Assembly (NCBI GenBank): GCA_963675135.1
Contig: OY776122.1
Coordinates: 17,858,881 to 17,922,880 of the forward strand
Length of the DNA stretch: 64,000 nucleotides
DNA from: Galeopsis tetrahit
Taxonomy: Eukaryota; Streptophyta; Magnoliopsida; Lamiales; Lamiaceae
Direction: 5' to 3'
The stretch's first letter is position 1. The number at the start of each line of letters is the position of its first letter. The position numbers and the translations under genes were made by a program. This document shows, in pieces, positions 22,501-32,498 of the stretch. The notes below the pieces were generated by a model. The model saw only the letters and a program-made list of their open reading frames with translations, was not told the DNA's origin and did not search any database.

Positions 22501-24343
22501 AGCTCATGCAGAAACCTCTGGAGCATTAGATGAGCATGGAAGAACCTTGGCATCTATGGAAATGAGGCTGACAGGCTCTGAGGATGTGGTGTTACCCACA
22601 TTAGAAGAAAGAATTGAAGGAGTGGAATCTGGTCTTCAAACCATTTCCACTGAAGTTCACAAAGCCAAAGTCAGTATGGAGAACATCTCAAAGGAGGTCA
22701 AGAAAGATCAAAAGCTGCTTAGAGATAATCACAATGCAAATGTTCAAGCTATCAGACTGGCCATTAAGCAAGCTCTTGGCAAGAAGACAACATTGCAAAA
22801 GAAAAGGGCAGAGGCACAAAGACTTGCTATGGTGAAAGCAGCTTCAGAGAAATTTTCCCAAGAGGTGATGGCCAACATTGCTGAAGGTGCAGTGGCCAAC
22901 CTCACTGAGCTTCTCAAGGCCCAACTTGATGCATCCCTGAAAGCAACCTTGGACGAGCTTGTCCAACAAAAGATGAAGTCTGTTCTAGCCTTTCTTAGCT
23001 TGAGCAGTGACAGGATGCAAAATATACATGATGAGAATGTATATTTGTTGGAGGAGATGAAATCTCTAAACCAAGCCCAATCCCTAATGGCTACAACAAT
23101 GAGTTAGCTCAAACCCCAGTGTTTTGATGCTGCCAAAAAGGGGGAAAGGGAAAGAGATAGAGCAAAAGGTGCCTTGGTGATTGGAAGCCCAGTCAAGGGA
23201 AAAGACAAAGTTACTGAAGGAAAAGGGAAAGAGCCAGCAGTGCTGAACTTGGAAGATTTGGATGAAGAAGAGCAGTTAGCACTTGCTTTGAAAAACTCAA
23301 TGGCCTCAGCTCAAGAGGAAAGAGTGAGGTTACAGCAGAGACTAAGTGGTGAGGTGTCTGGTTTGGACAAAGATGTTGAAGGTGTCCAAACTAGAGGAAA
23401 GATCAAGAGGGCAAAAGGAAAGAAAAGACAAGCTGAGACATTCACTGATTTTCCCAACAACCTTGATCTACCACCTGAATTCAGAATTGATGATGATGAG
23501 CCTATCTCAAAGAAGGCCAAAGCTGCTTAAGAAGACAAGACTGCTAAAGAGCCCAAGAATGCTGACAAGAATAAAGATGCTGAAGAGTCCAAGACTGCTG
23601 AAAAGGACAAGTCCTCTGAATCTGCCAGAAGTGCTGAAGGTCCCAAGTCCACTGAAGATGTTGAAGAGCTATTTGCTGAAGGATTTGGACCTGAACCTAA
23701 GAAGAAGACAACTGTCCTAGCTCATGATCCATCAAAGCTGTTTCATGAAGGGTATGACAAAGACCCTGAAACACAACAAAAACTGGCCATGATGAGGGCC
23801 CAAGAAAAGATAGATTTGATGGATGAAGCACAAAGAGCAAGAGATAAAAGAAGAGCAGACTTTCAGAAGCCAAGAAGGAAGAGAGCAACTTATAACAAGA
23901 TGAAGCCACAGCTACTAATCCCAATGGACACCAAATATCCTCACTTGGATAAATGGGTGCCAATTCAGCTGAATGACTCATGGAAGGAAGCCAAAAGGGA
24001 GTTTGTCTATGACCAATATGTCATTGATAGATGGAATGGAAGAGATGTCAACTCCACTTTTGTTGAGTTCATGATAGAGTATTATAGAGAACTCTATCAA
24101 CAACTACTTGCAGCTGCTGACATTGCAATATTTGAACTCACAACTCCCAAGCCAATCATATACATGCCTCCAAAGCTTGAAGGATGGATTGACCAGGCAA
24201 GAATCCTGAAGGAATTTACTGAAATCCTCAAGCTGAACAAGATGGTTCTTGGACCCAAGGGAACAAACCAAGAAGCCATGACCTTGAAAAGGAGAGTGTG
24301 GGCACAATATGGGATGGTGCCACCTCCTGAGGATGATCTCTGA
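19538..24343 (+). pseudogene. Copia C third ORF (post-pol), five stops, no frameshift
   Basis: A single frame of 1,602 codons runs from ATG 19538 (MAPKVRPEMIIDFS) to TGA 24341-24343. It is broken only by stops at 19712, 20762, 22256, 23105 and 23528. The N-terminal 250 residues form a globular region (FFAFLKWRG, FHRVKFSSEDLEGAFGLPF) that resembles the 'putative plant transposon protein' domain of large plant retroelements. A long Pro/Glu/Asn-rich linker follows, then a coiled-coil region (22500-23100), Lys/Glu-rich repeats, and a compact C-terminal domain (YPHLDKWVPIQLNDSW...). No signal peptide or clear membrane segment is seen, so 'env-like' would be a label by position only. Function unknown. 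Confidence 0.75.
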
Positions 24344-24983
24344 AAAATGGCTAAGTCTTCTGACCCTTTTTGGATAGAAACTTATCTTATCTGAAGACAT
24401 CTCTTTTAATTGGTCAAATATGCTGAAATTTGGACAAGTCTGCCGATGTGGTGTGCCTTGACATGCTGTTTGCTCTAATATGATGCTCTGATACAAGTAT
24501 TTGCTCTGATATGCATTGGTTGCTCTGATACAAGCATTTGTCTTGATATCCAGTATTCTGCTCTGATACTTGAAGTATTTTGTTTTTGCTCTGATACTAG
24601 AAAATGCTCTGAAACTTGGAGATCTAGATACTCCTAAGTGTTCAGTTGTTTTGCTCTGATACTCTAGATCCTACGTCTAGTATATGATCTGAATAGTTGT
24701 AATGAAATGATGTCTTGAATTCATGCTCTGACAGGTTATCTTCAACTATCAACATGCTTGTAAAGACTTTTATATGAATGATAGTTGAACTACCTTTGAA
24801 TCAAGATACATTATTGCAGAAATCTCTCTATGCCTATCTTTGAAACCTACTTGCAACATAAACAGTGAATACACTAACACATTGTTTTTCAGGAATATTG
24901 ACCTTAGTCATGTCTTCTGAAGATAAATGTAATAGGTGTAGTCAAGTCACTTTTGCATAGAATGTGTAGGTTTTGGCATCATC
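24344..24983 (+). other. 3' UTR of copia C
   Basis: No coding. It contains the tgctctgatac array (24471-24735) and ends at the polypurine tract. Confidence 0.7.
24471..24735 (+). repeat. array of tRNA-iMet 3'-end-like motifs (PBS complement)
   Basis: Five perfect copies of tgctctgatac lie at 24484-24494, 24521-24531, 24559-24569, 24587-24597 and 24652-24662. Near copies are at 24471, 24502, 24605 and 24724. The 11-mer is the exact reverse complement of 12820-12830 in the element's primer site and equals the 3' terminal sequence of initiator tRNA-Met minus the final CA. Spacing of about 28-65 bp hints at a decayed 37-bp tandem repeat. Confidence 0.85.
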
Positions 24984-24996
24984 AAAAAGGGGGAAA
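24984..24996 (+). other. polypurine tract of copia C
   Basis: aaaaagggggaaa immediately upstream of the 3' LTR start (tgttggg at 24998). It is the plus-strand primer in reverse transcription. Confidence 0.85.
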
Positions 24997-25250
24997 TTGT
25001 TGGGAATAAAATGAGATATGTTTTGATTAAATACCAAAACCCCCTAAGACATGCCTAAGTCAAATTGAGTATGTTCTAGAGATGATAGAACATATAGAAT
25101 AAAGGCTAGATGAGAAGCTGATATGTTAGGCAGCTCTTAGTTGTATAGATGCACAATGTGAGGGGGAACATATGCTTTGAAGACCATCAAGATCAAGTCC
25201 CCTCAAGGCTCAAATTCTGGAACAATCACTAAGTCTATGAAAGACCAAAA

Positions 25251-25498
25251 ACTCTGATCAGGAGAGTTGTCCAAAGAAGTTGTCTCTGCACAATTAAAGC
25301 AAGAACAAAGGTTCTAAAGCTCAAAAGGCCAAGTATATTCAAATACTCTGATCAGGAGAGTTGGCCAGAGAGATTGTCTCTGCGCAAGAACAAAGGTTCT
25401 AAAGCTCAAAGGTCAAGTATGCTGATCAGGAGAGTTGTCCAGAAGAGTTGTCTCAGCACTATCAAGATCAAGTACTCTGAAAAGCTTGAGGTCAACTA
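25251..25498 (+). repeat. three direct repeats in U3 of the C LTR
   Basis: Units start at 25251, 25345 and 25420 (about 94, 75 and 79 bp). Each opens with ctgatcaggagagttg and then g.cca...ttgtctc.gc. Direct repeats upstream of an LTR TATA box commonly act as enhancers; that role is inferred here. Confidence 0.8.
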
Positions 25499-25907
25499 TG
25501 CTGAAGAGATAGAGACAACCACAACTTAAACGAACTACAATGAATCATGCTAAGATCACTTTCAAGTGAAGCAAAGGATAAGAGCCAAGTCATCTGAAGA
25601 AGAGCTAGCCAACCTTGCTGATAAGCAAAAATGCTGATAGTGATAAGGAGAGTTGTCCAGTTGATGAGGAATGTTGTCATATCATTGGAACAACCTTCAG
25701 AAGCCATGTCCATATCCTAGCAAGAGAATCTGAAAGTCAGATATTGGGAAGAGTGCTGCAGAATGAAGACAAAGCTTATACAGCCGTTTATTTCCCAAAT
25801 GAGGACATGTCACTATCAAGAATCTGTCTTCCAGTTTGAAGAACTCAAGGAAGACATTTATAGCAATTTGGGGCTGCCTCTCCAACGGGCAAATCCTCAA
25901 ATTTGTC

Positions 25908-25915
25908 TATAAATA
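25908..25915 (+). promoter_or_regulatory. TATA box of the C 3' LTR
   Basis: TATAAATA in tttgtctataaatacag. It is the only TATA box of this form upstream of the R region and is absent from the truncated 5' LTR. Confidence 0.6.
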
Positions 25916-26810
25916 CAGAAGTGTGAAGACCATTTGAAAGTACCTCAACAGAATCCAACTACTCAAGTATTCTGAAGCTCATAGAACATTCAAGCTTTCA
26001 AAAAGACTATCTTAGTCTTCATACACTTCTTCTAAGCTGAACCCAATTGTATATTCATACACAAGCTTAGAGAGATATCCTATCCTTATACACTGATCTT
26101 CATTGTAAAGGATATCTCATTAGTTGGAACCTTACTTCAACCTTTACCCCTTTCAAGTGAGAAAGTGAGAAGGTTGTTGTAGTAGTAGAAGTGGTAGGAG
26201 CTGACTGTTGAGAGAAGAACAGTTCAGTTCTGAGTTGAGAAGAGGGTACTAGGACTCTAGACATCCTAGGGATCAATTCACCAAGGAGAGGTGTTATTGA
26301 TCAAGTGCACATTGGCACTATAAAAAAAGTTAATTCCAAGAGTGAAGGAATTATCATGTTCAATCAGGGAAAGTGGATGTAGGAGCTTGAGTCTCTGAAC
26401 CACTATAAACTCTTGTGTTGATTTACTTTCAAAGCACTTTCATACATTCAACACTGCACACAAAACTGATCTTTCAAAGAATACATATTCAAAGACTGTG
26501 CAAAACCTATGTGGACAAAGTCCCTGAAACTGAACTGTATTGAATTGACTAAGTGATTTCAGAAACTAAAGGAGTCTAAACTAAAAGGGCCAACCACTAT
26601 TCCGCACGCATAACTCCCCTAGATAGTTATTCAACTAAGTACTCAATAGTACTTAGTAGTTTGATTATCTTAGAAGAGTTAATCATCTTCAGCAGAGTTG
26701 TCCAAGACAACCTTGCTGAGCTCTGGTTTGATCAAAAGTTGAAAAGAATTGCATACGAGTGTATTCCCCCCCCCCCATACACTTGTTATATACTCCTTTC
26801 TGGACCAACA

Positions 26811-27102
26811 CATTTGATCCAACTAAATCCCATAATTTCTGAAAAAAATTGGCATTAAAGTCATCAGGACCTGGGGCTTTGGTTGGATGCAATTCGAAGA
26901 CCGCCTTCTCCACCTCATTTGCATTGAAATCCTGATCAAGAGACCTGTTCATCTGCTGTGATACTGATTTCTTTGTGTATCTAGTAACTGCATCAATTGC
27001 CTCCGCTGTCGGTTTAGTTGATGTGTACAACTCCTCATAGAAATTCTGAATGAGATTAGTAATGCCCTCCTTAGTTTCTTCACAACCTCCCATCTGATTT
27101 CT
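26811..27102 (-). pseudogene. LINE reverse transcriptase, N-terminal part
   Basis: Minus-strand frame with NFYEELYTS, then FNANEVEKAVFELHPTKAPGPD and FNANFFQKLWDLVG. This is the fingers region of plant L1 RTs (consensus 'K.PGPDG...FY...W'). The frame is cut at 26811 by the end of the C LTR. The matching C-terminal piece is at 11683-12615. Confidence 0.9.
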
Positions 27103-27110
27103 AAGAATAA

Positions 27111-28103
27111 AGTTGCAATAGGTATTATTTGATTGATTCAAATAAAATATTGTAATAAAGTGATATTTTGAATAAAATTGCATTTGTTTATGTAATTGAT
27201 GTTCCTTTTATAGAGTGTGAGATTTCTTGACATGTAAATTTAAAACTCGATTAATAAATGTTAATTTATTAATATTCCAATATCAACAAACCTGAAAGGT
27301 CTAAGATACGTGGAAATGAAAAACTTGACAAAGTTGTCAATTAATTTTGAAAAGGAACATTAGACCTCCACACTTAAGTCACATAGACGTATGTGATTTG
27401 AAGACTGTGTTATTAGAGGTGAATTTGTAAATACCTCAAAATGTGGGGGTATTTAAAATATTTGATCTTAAGCAGATCTGCTACAAAAGGCTTAGAAATC
27501 GAGATCAAATAAACGTGCTAAAAGGGATGGAGTTAAAATTCACAAAGTAACAGCTGAAACAGTGGCAATCCAACCATGTTGACTGGAGATCCCAAGAACT
27601 TGGTTCAATGGGAAAACTAAGTTGTGAATGTTGAATTGTAACACTTGGTTATCCAAACCATTCCTTAGAAAAGCACGACACCAAGTGTTGTCCCGTAAGT
27701 TTTGTGGTAAGGCTAAGTCTATGACTTTTAATGGTTCCCAAAAACCTTCGGGAGGTAGAGTATAGCGGGATACTCAATATGGGAGTCCACCTATATAAGT
27801 GAGAAGTGGGGCCGCTTCACAAATAGCACTTATGAACTCAAAGGGTTTCCATGGCCAAAATAGACAAAAACGTGAGAACGAAACACGTTTGAGATATTGT
27901 TGTGTCAGCACCGTTGTCTCAGTGCACACTAAGGAGGAGTAGTTCAAGGCATCGCGTCCACTAAACCGCCAGTGTACTCGACAGTGTTTGACTACGGAAG
28001 GTTCAAGGTCACAAGCCACCTTTCCGGATGCAATAGTGTCTCAATTGAACTGGATTGCGAGTCTGCATGATTATAGATAGTAATTTCCACTCATGTGGGG
28101 GAT
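27111..28103 (+). other. 3' UTR of element B
   Basis: Continuation of B after the LINE. No pol remnants are seen. It ends with the polypurine-like tgtgggggat before the 3' LTR. An antisense open frame at 27774-28019 shows no recognisable domain and is treated as chance. Confidence 0.7.
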
Positions 28104-29298
28104 TGTTGGAGAAATTGGGTCTTTATTCAATTTCTTAATATTTAATTGATTTTAATTAATCAATTATTTGAGGGTATGAATATTTAATTTCCGAAGAATT
28201 AAATATTATAGGATCGTTCTACTCTCGGAGTAGATGATCGTAGTATATTTAAAATCTCAAAACCGAATTTCGGTGTGAGAAATTAATGTACGAAGATTAA
28301 GACAAAGTGATGCATTGAGAGTAGTGTTAATAACTATCCCACATTGATAAATGTGAGAATTAACTACCTCCTTATTAATAGGAGTTAGTTAAGAATGTTC
28401 AAATTGTAGTGACTATTGAACCATTCAATTAGCCACACGCGCGCGCGCGCCGCTCGTCCGGCCGTGCCGTGCCGCGCCGGGTCCTGGGCCTTGGATCTTG
28501 GCAATTGGACTTTGGGCTTGGGCCTGGGGCCCATCTATCTTTTTGAGGCTCTAAAAATGTGGGCCTTGACCCACACGGTTTTAGGGCAGCCCAAGTCTGT
28601 GGAAGTCAAGCGGATTAGTTGACTTCTGAAATTTGAAATTCGAAATTTGAAATGTCTTAATTGCGTGGAGATTTAAGAATGGAAGTTACCATTCCCGAAA
28701 CTGCCATATTAATGTGCTGGAGGTTATTAAGAATGGGAGTTACCATTCCGGGAATAATGACCAGCCGTTACTGCCATAAATACCCCGCTCCCTACCTGAG
28801 TGGCACTGCCTATAAATAGGAGTGCATTATTTTTGGAAAAGTTACATTTTTGCAAACAACAAAAATCACTTGAATTTTCCACCAAAATTGCATCCCGTTT
28901 TCCAGCATTCTGCATATCATTTTAGAGTGCAGTCCAGTTCAGGCGTGTATTCAGTTCGTCGGAGCTTTGTACGCTGTGGTGTTGCTCGTACAAAGACGAA
29001 GCCGTTTTACCTTTCGAAACATCTCGTCAAACCGTGAACACCAGCCGGGACGTGTTTGTTTTACGGGAAAAGGTATAACCTTGACTCGGCTTTTCCCTAA
29101 CAATTTTCTATTTTGCAGTGTTGCTTTTCAAGGATTTTGGGACCTACTTTATGTACCTGCCTTTTCAAAGAACTGCTTAAAAGAAGAAGATTGCCCATTT
29201 TGGAAATTAGAAGATTTTTGAAGACATTGTAATTTATTTTATGTCCTTTTATTTTCCGTCCACTTTGTAAGCCATTGTTGGTAGTAAAATATCCAACA
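28104..29298 (+). repeat. 3' LTR of element B
   Basis: 1,195 bp, near-identical to 8391-9590, with a TATA box at 28811-28818 and TSD tgtga directly after it. Confidence 0.9.
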
Positions 29299-29583
29299 TG
29301 TGATAACAAGAGTGCCATTTTCTTAAGTCAGAATCATGTTGCACACAAGCGAGCTAAACACATTGATCTGGATTATCACTTTGTTCGTGAATTGGTCTCA
29401 TATGGGCGCATTTCCACTGAGTACGTTCCCTCTCATCTTCAGCTTGCGGATATTTTCACGAAGAGTCTTCCTCGTCCGGCCTTTGAGTTTCTACGGTCCA
29501 AGCTTTGCGTGTGTCTTCACCCCACGCAGCGCTTGACGGAGGTAATAGAAATAATACTAATTGATTTGATTTTTGTAACTTAA
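29299..29583 (+). pseudogene. Copia A pol, C-terminal end
   Basis: It resumes the frame cut at 8390: NKSAIFLSQNHVAHKRAKHID, then VRELVSYGRI and LADIFTKSLPRPAFEFLRSKL. This is the terminal RNase H region and tail of copia Pol. The stop falls inside the 3' LTR (29581-29583). TSD bases tgtga are repeated at the junction. Confidence 0.9.
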
Positions 29584-29722
29584 TTGACCATATCATTTCC
29601 TTAATTATAGGATATTGTTGTAATACGTGTATATATATATGTGAATACTCTCTCACCAGAATACACGGTGATTTCTCAAATCTTCTCTCAATTCTTAATT
29701 ATGTGCTGTACACATCCTGTCA
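29543..29722 (+). repeat. 3' LTR of copia A
   Basis: 180 bp. It matches 4098-4302 apart from about three substitutions, a missing 20-odd-bp block and a TA-repeat difference. It is followed by TSD acctc. Confidence 0.9.
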
Positions 29723-30190
29723 ACCTCAATCTTAGAAGGTCGGTGCCCCACTTCTGGTTGCTACTCCGTCGCCCGAAATGCAGCCAACTTCTCCCAGCTA
29801 CCTCTCAAGACCTATTCTTGGACCTCTACCAAAAAAAAAAAAATGATGCTTACACAAAACCTGCTGACGTGGAGGTACTGTAGAAGAACCATGCAGCAGA
29901 AGTACAAACTTCTACAATTAAGGGCTATGAAGTTGGGCTAAGTATGTACAAGATCGAACTAGCTGCACCAATATGCTAAAAAAAACAATTTGTGTTTGCC
30001 TGAGTATACAACTGTATCTCAAGTCCCCCTCATGCATGATTTAATTACATTTCAAGTCAAAAGCTTGTGTTGATGGAAAAGTTTATGAAACGCCAAAATT
30101 ATTCTCCACACTAAATTAAGGAAGCTGAACAAGCAACTGCTAAAGTTGTTGGTCAGGCGTTGTCTGTGGCTATAATTCAAGAGGATTGAT
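29723..30190 (+). pseudogene. DRB-like pseudogene, linker and second dsRBD
   Basis: Continuation of the locus cut at 4097. At 29727-29760 the text matches the paralogous block (cggt.gatgccccac). From 29947 it reads MYKIELAAPIC then, with stops and frame changes, CLPEYTTVSQVP, VDGKVYETPKLFSTL and EAEQATAKVVGQAL. These are the first helix, beta strands and last helix of a second dsRBD in correct order. At least three stops and two frameshifts are present, so it is non-coding. Two dsRBDs in tandem is the layout of plant DRB proteins. Confidence 0.6.
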
Positions 30191-31635
30191 TACAATTTTT
30201 TTTTGCAAGAATTTGCCCAGAAAAAAGGGTCTTCACTGTCTAGCTAGCTATCACATGTGACAGTCAGTTTAGGCATGTCCACATACCAATATTTGTGTCT
30301 ATTGTGGCTATAGCTAGAAACCAATAAGCAAGTAGAGATGAATGTTGCTAAAACAGTTTACTTTGCTCTCACAAAGATTACAAATTCTTCAACGCATGCA
30401 CGGTGCCAATTATCAATAAAAATCTTGTTGTTGGTAACATTACACCGAATATACAACCAACTACAACGATCACAACAAATGAAGGACCTATACAACATGC
30501 AAAAAAAAGTCCAGGCTTAACTCAGTCGACAATCGCGATATAACCAACTGTTGTCTTAATTAATTTGTTGTAGTCTAATTCCTAAAAGAACCTCTTAGGT
30601 GTTGTAGTGAACTGTTGTTCTAGCTTAACTCTAAGCGTCATGTTGTTGTCCACAATAATTTAGTGTAACTATACTCCTGTGGATGTTCAATGCTAGCTAT
30701 TAATATTTGCACAAGCCCGATGTACGTACTAACTATATATGAATCTACAATTATTTATGTATGTATATTAAATATATTATGCTTAATATATATTTTTCAA
30801 AATAAATATTTATCCCCCTTTTAACTTTCTCACCAGTTCTATAAACAAATTAAAGGTAAAAGAAAAATAAAAGCAAAATATTTTTCTTGAAACTTAAGAA
30901 AATACAAACATTATTTTGTTTTCAAATTTTCATTTAAAATTATAATTCATTACAACATTCAAGATATATGATTGGTATTAACAACTTTAGTAAATTTACT
31001 TCACAAAATGATAGAAGTCATTTAAAAATAGAATATTGTTATTAATACCTAAATGTAATTTGCTCAATGCGCAATATGTACAACGTACTATGACAAATTG
31101 TATCTACTAAAACATCTATGCATAATCATTAGCTAACAAAAATAAGCTCAAAGTATCCAATTTTGGACAGTTTATAAAATGTGCACGGAATATGTACATA
31201 TGAATCATGCATAGAATATGCACAAAATATGTACATACAAATCGTGCACAAAATGTGCATGCATCATTTGTCTTTTATGTACTAAAAGTCTAGATATATA
31301 AGCATTAATTACCTGTTAAAATATTAAAAAAAAAAAAATGCAACACACATTGTGTTATCATTAGCATTTATAAAATAACTGTCCTTATAATTACTATACA
31401 TTGTTTTTTTTTTTTTTTGAGGGCAATTACTATACATTGTTAGGAAATATAAACCCTAAACTTAAAATAGTCAATATTAATGTATTATGCTAATTAATTC
31501 ACTTTCTCAAAATGCTTGAAATACTGGTGAATATATATATATTCACATGTTCATCGACCGTTCCTAGCTCGTTCGTGTCACTCAACTCACTCTTGTGCAA
31601 AATCCATATTAAACAAAATCCATTCTTCTTAGAAA
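30191..31635. other. intergenic; right part duplicated from 3400-3927
   Basis: 30191-30960 is AT-rich without a gene. 30970-31635 is the duplicate of the DNA upstream of the first DRB-like copy. It contains repeated tgtac/tgcac words (31180-31265) and an 18-T run near 31405. Confidence 0.6.
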
Positions 31636-31812
31636 ATGCACAAATCTAAATTGCAGGAATTGTGTCAAAAGAAGAGATTGAGATTGCACGTCTACTACAC
31701 TATGAAAAAAGAGTCGGGTCATATTGTCACTATACAAGATCATGTGTTTTTAGAAGCTGGGGAGCTCAAATCAACTAAGGAGGCAGAGAACCCTGCCGCT
31801 CAAATCAACTAA
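31636..31812 (+). pseudogene. DRB-like first dsRBD, second copy
   Basis: 58 codons from ATG 31636 to TAA 31810-31812. It starts MHKSKLQELCQKKRLRLHVY, continues YTMKKESGH, and ends LKSTKEAENPAA. This is a dsRBD shortened in its beta-sheet part. Downstream DNA to about 31880 (cacctcaatctcagtcgg) matches the linker found after 29723 and gives the empty target site of copia A. The beginning is better kept than in copy one, but the second dsRBD is not found, so it is a partial duplicate. Confidence 0.65.
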
Positions 31813-32498
31813 GGAGCTCAGTGCTCCTTCACCGATTGCATCAGTGGCACCTCAATCTCAGTCGGTCGATGCCCCACTTTCGATTAATTGCTGCTCTAAC
31901 GCCATATAACTTTTCAACATTAGAGGTAGTAAAATTCATGTGTGAATTAAATTTACCGAGTTCTTTTGCAAATAAGTTGGTCAAATCCAAACCCCCAATT
32001 TCAAATCGTCTTGATGATATATGCTGAACAACACTTCAATTTATTGGTGCAATATCTGATATGTGCTTGGAGTAGACCACCATGGGAGGATGGATTATTT
32101 GCTATGTCAGTTACGTACTGTTACAATTATTTAAAATACATTTGTGTGATTTCTATACAACTTGGAAACAATTAATGAAAATACATAACAATCAATTAGT
32201 GTGCACGATATCTTTTTTGTGCGTTTAGTGTGCATATGAGATTAAATATTTTAATTTTAATGAGCATACACAGTTGCACATCATTTCAACGTCAAAAAAT
32301 GACAATATTAAACAGTAAAAAAGACAAGAAAATAAAGTCCACATATCTATGTTTATTTCATTTATTTATCTAAGTATTAAATAAATAAATAAATAAAGAT
32401 AAGAGATAAAAATCCCAAGGATGGAGCGTCTACTATACACATGCCCTTCACTCTCTCTGCTTTCCCCAATTTCATTTTTCATCTCTAAAATATCAACA
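31813..32498. other. intergenic and promoter of the Pro-rich protein gene
   Basis: Nothing coding is recognised. A (TAAA)n run at about 32378-32398 precedes a pyrimidine-rich leader and is the likely TATA-like region for the gene at 32499. Confidence 0.5.

Larger units (their letters stand above)
12616..26810 (+). mobile_element. Copia C, SIRE-like with third ORF; 5' LTR truncated
   Basis: Contents in order: 200-bp remnant of the 5' LTR, iMet primer site, coiled-coil gag, intact pol, a 1,600-codon third ORF, a 3' UTR repeat array, the polypurine tract aaaaagggggaaa, and a full 1,813-bp 3' LTR. Long LTRs, a gag with zinc knuckle plus coiled coil, and an ORF after pol fit the SIRE/Maximus lineage. 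It lies within the antisense LINE. The right junction (26810/26811) is clean, while the left is a deletion junction, so no TSD remains. LTR overlap divergence is 2 in 200 bp. Confidence 0.85.
24998..26810 (+). repeat. 3' LTR of copia C (1,813 bp)
   Basis: It starts tgttgggaat and ends ctggaccaaca, with 5-bp inverted ends tgttgg/ccaaca. It contains three U3 repeats (25251-25498), a TATA box (25908) and the 11-C run near the end. Its last 200 bp match the truncated 5' LTR. Confidence 0.9.
10654..27102 (-). mobile_element. 5'-truncated LINE inserted in element B (antisense)
   Basis: Own sequence is 10654-12615 and 26811-27102. The 3' end is at the left, with a run of nine T (10654-10662; poly(A) on the element strand). 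Candidate TSD aagaataa is at 10646-10653 and 27103-27110. Domains in minus-strand order are the start of RT, [copia C], RT thumb region, zf-RVT, and RNase H. The endonuclease and ORF1 are missing (5' truncation), and the central RT with its catalytic Asp residues is deleted at the junction with C. Confidence 0.8.
8391..29298 (+). mobile_element. LTR element B with gag only
   Basis: TSD tgtga (8386-8390 and 29299-29303) surrounds LTRs 8391-9590 and 28104-29298. The LTRs start tgttggag and end atccaaca. Own sequence is 8391-10653 plus 27111-29298, about 4.45 kb. It has one gag ORF and a 3' UTR but no protease, integrase, RT or RNase H on either side of the nested LINE. This matches the described TR-GAG class (terminal-repeat retrotransposons carrying only gag), which would need enzymes in trans. 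The LTRs differ at about 17-20 positions by eye (about 1.5%). Confidence 0.85.
4098..29722 (+). mobile_element. Copia element A (outermost of nest)
   Basis: A 5-bp TSD acctc flanks it (4093-4097 and 29723-29727). LTRs are 4098-4302 and 29543-29722, with the iMet-type primer site tggtatcagcc directly after the 5' LTR. The element's own sequence is only 4098-8390 plus 29304-29722 (about 4.7 kb); the rest is nested insertion B and its contents. Short LTRs, one gag-pol frame and the RT sequence suggest the Ale/Retrofit group; this lineage is inferred. The paralogous DRB copy shows the empty site (cacctcaatctc, about 31846). Confidence 0.9.

Noticed and set aside
27774..28019. Antisense open frame in the 3' UTR of element B
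   Set aside because: No recognisable domain, and it lies in a conserved-looking LTR-element UTR, so chance is more likely.
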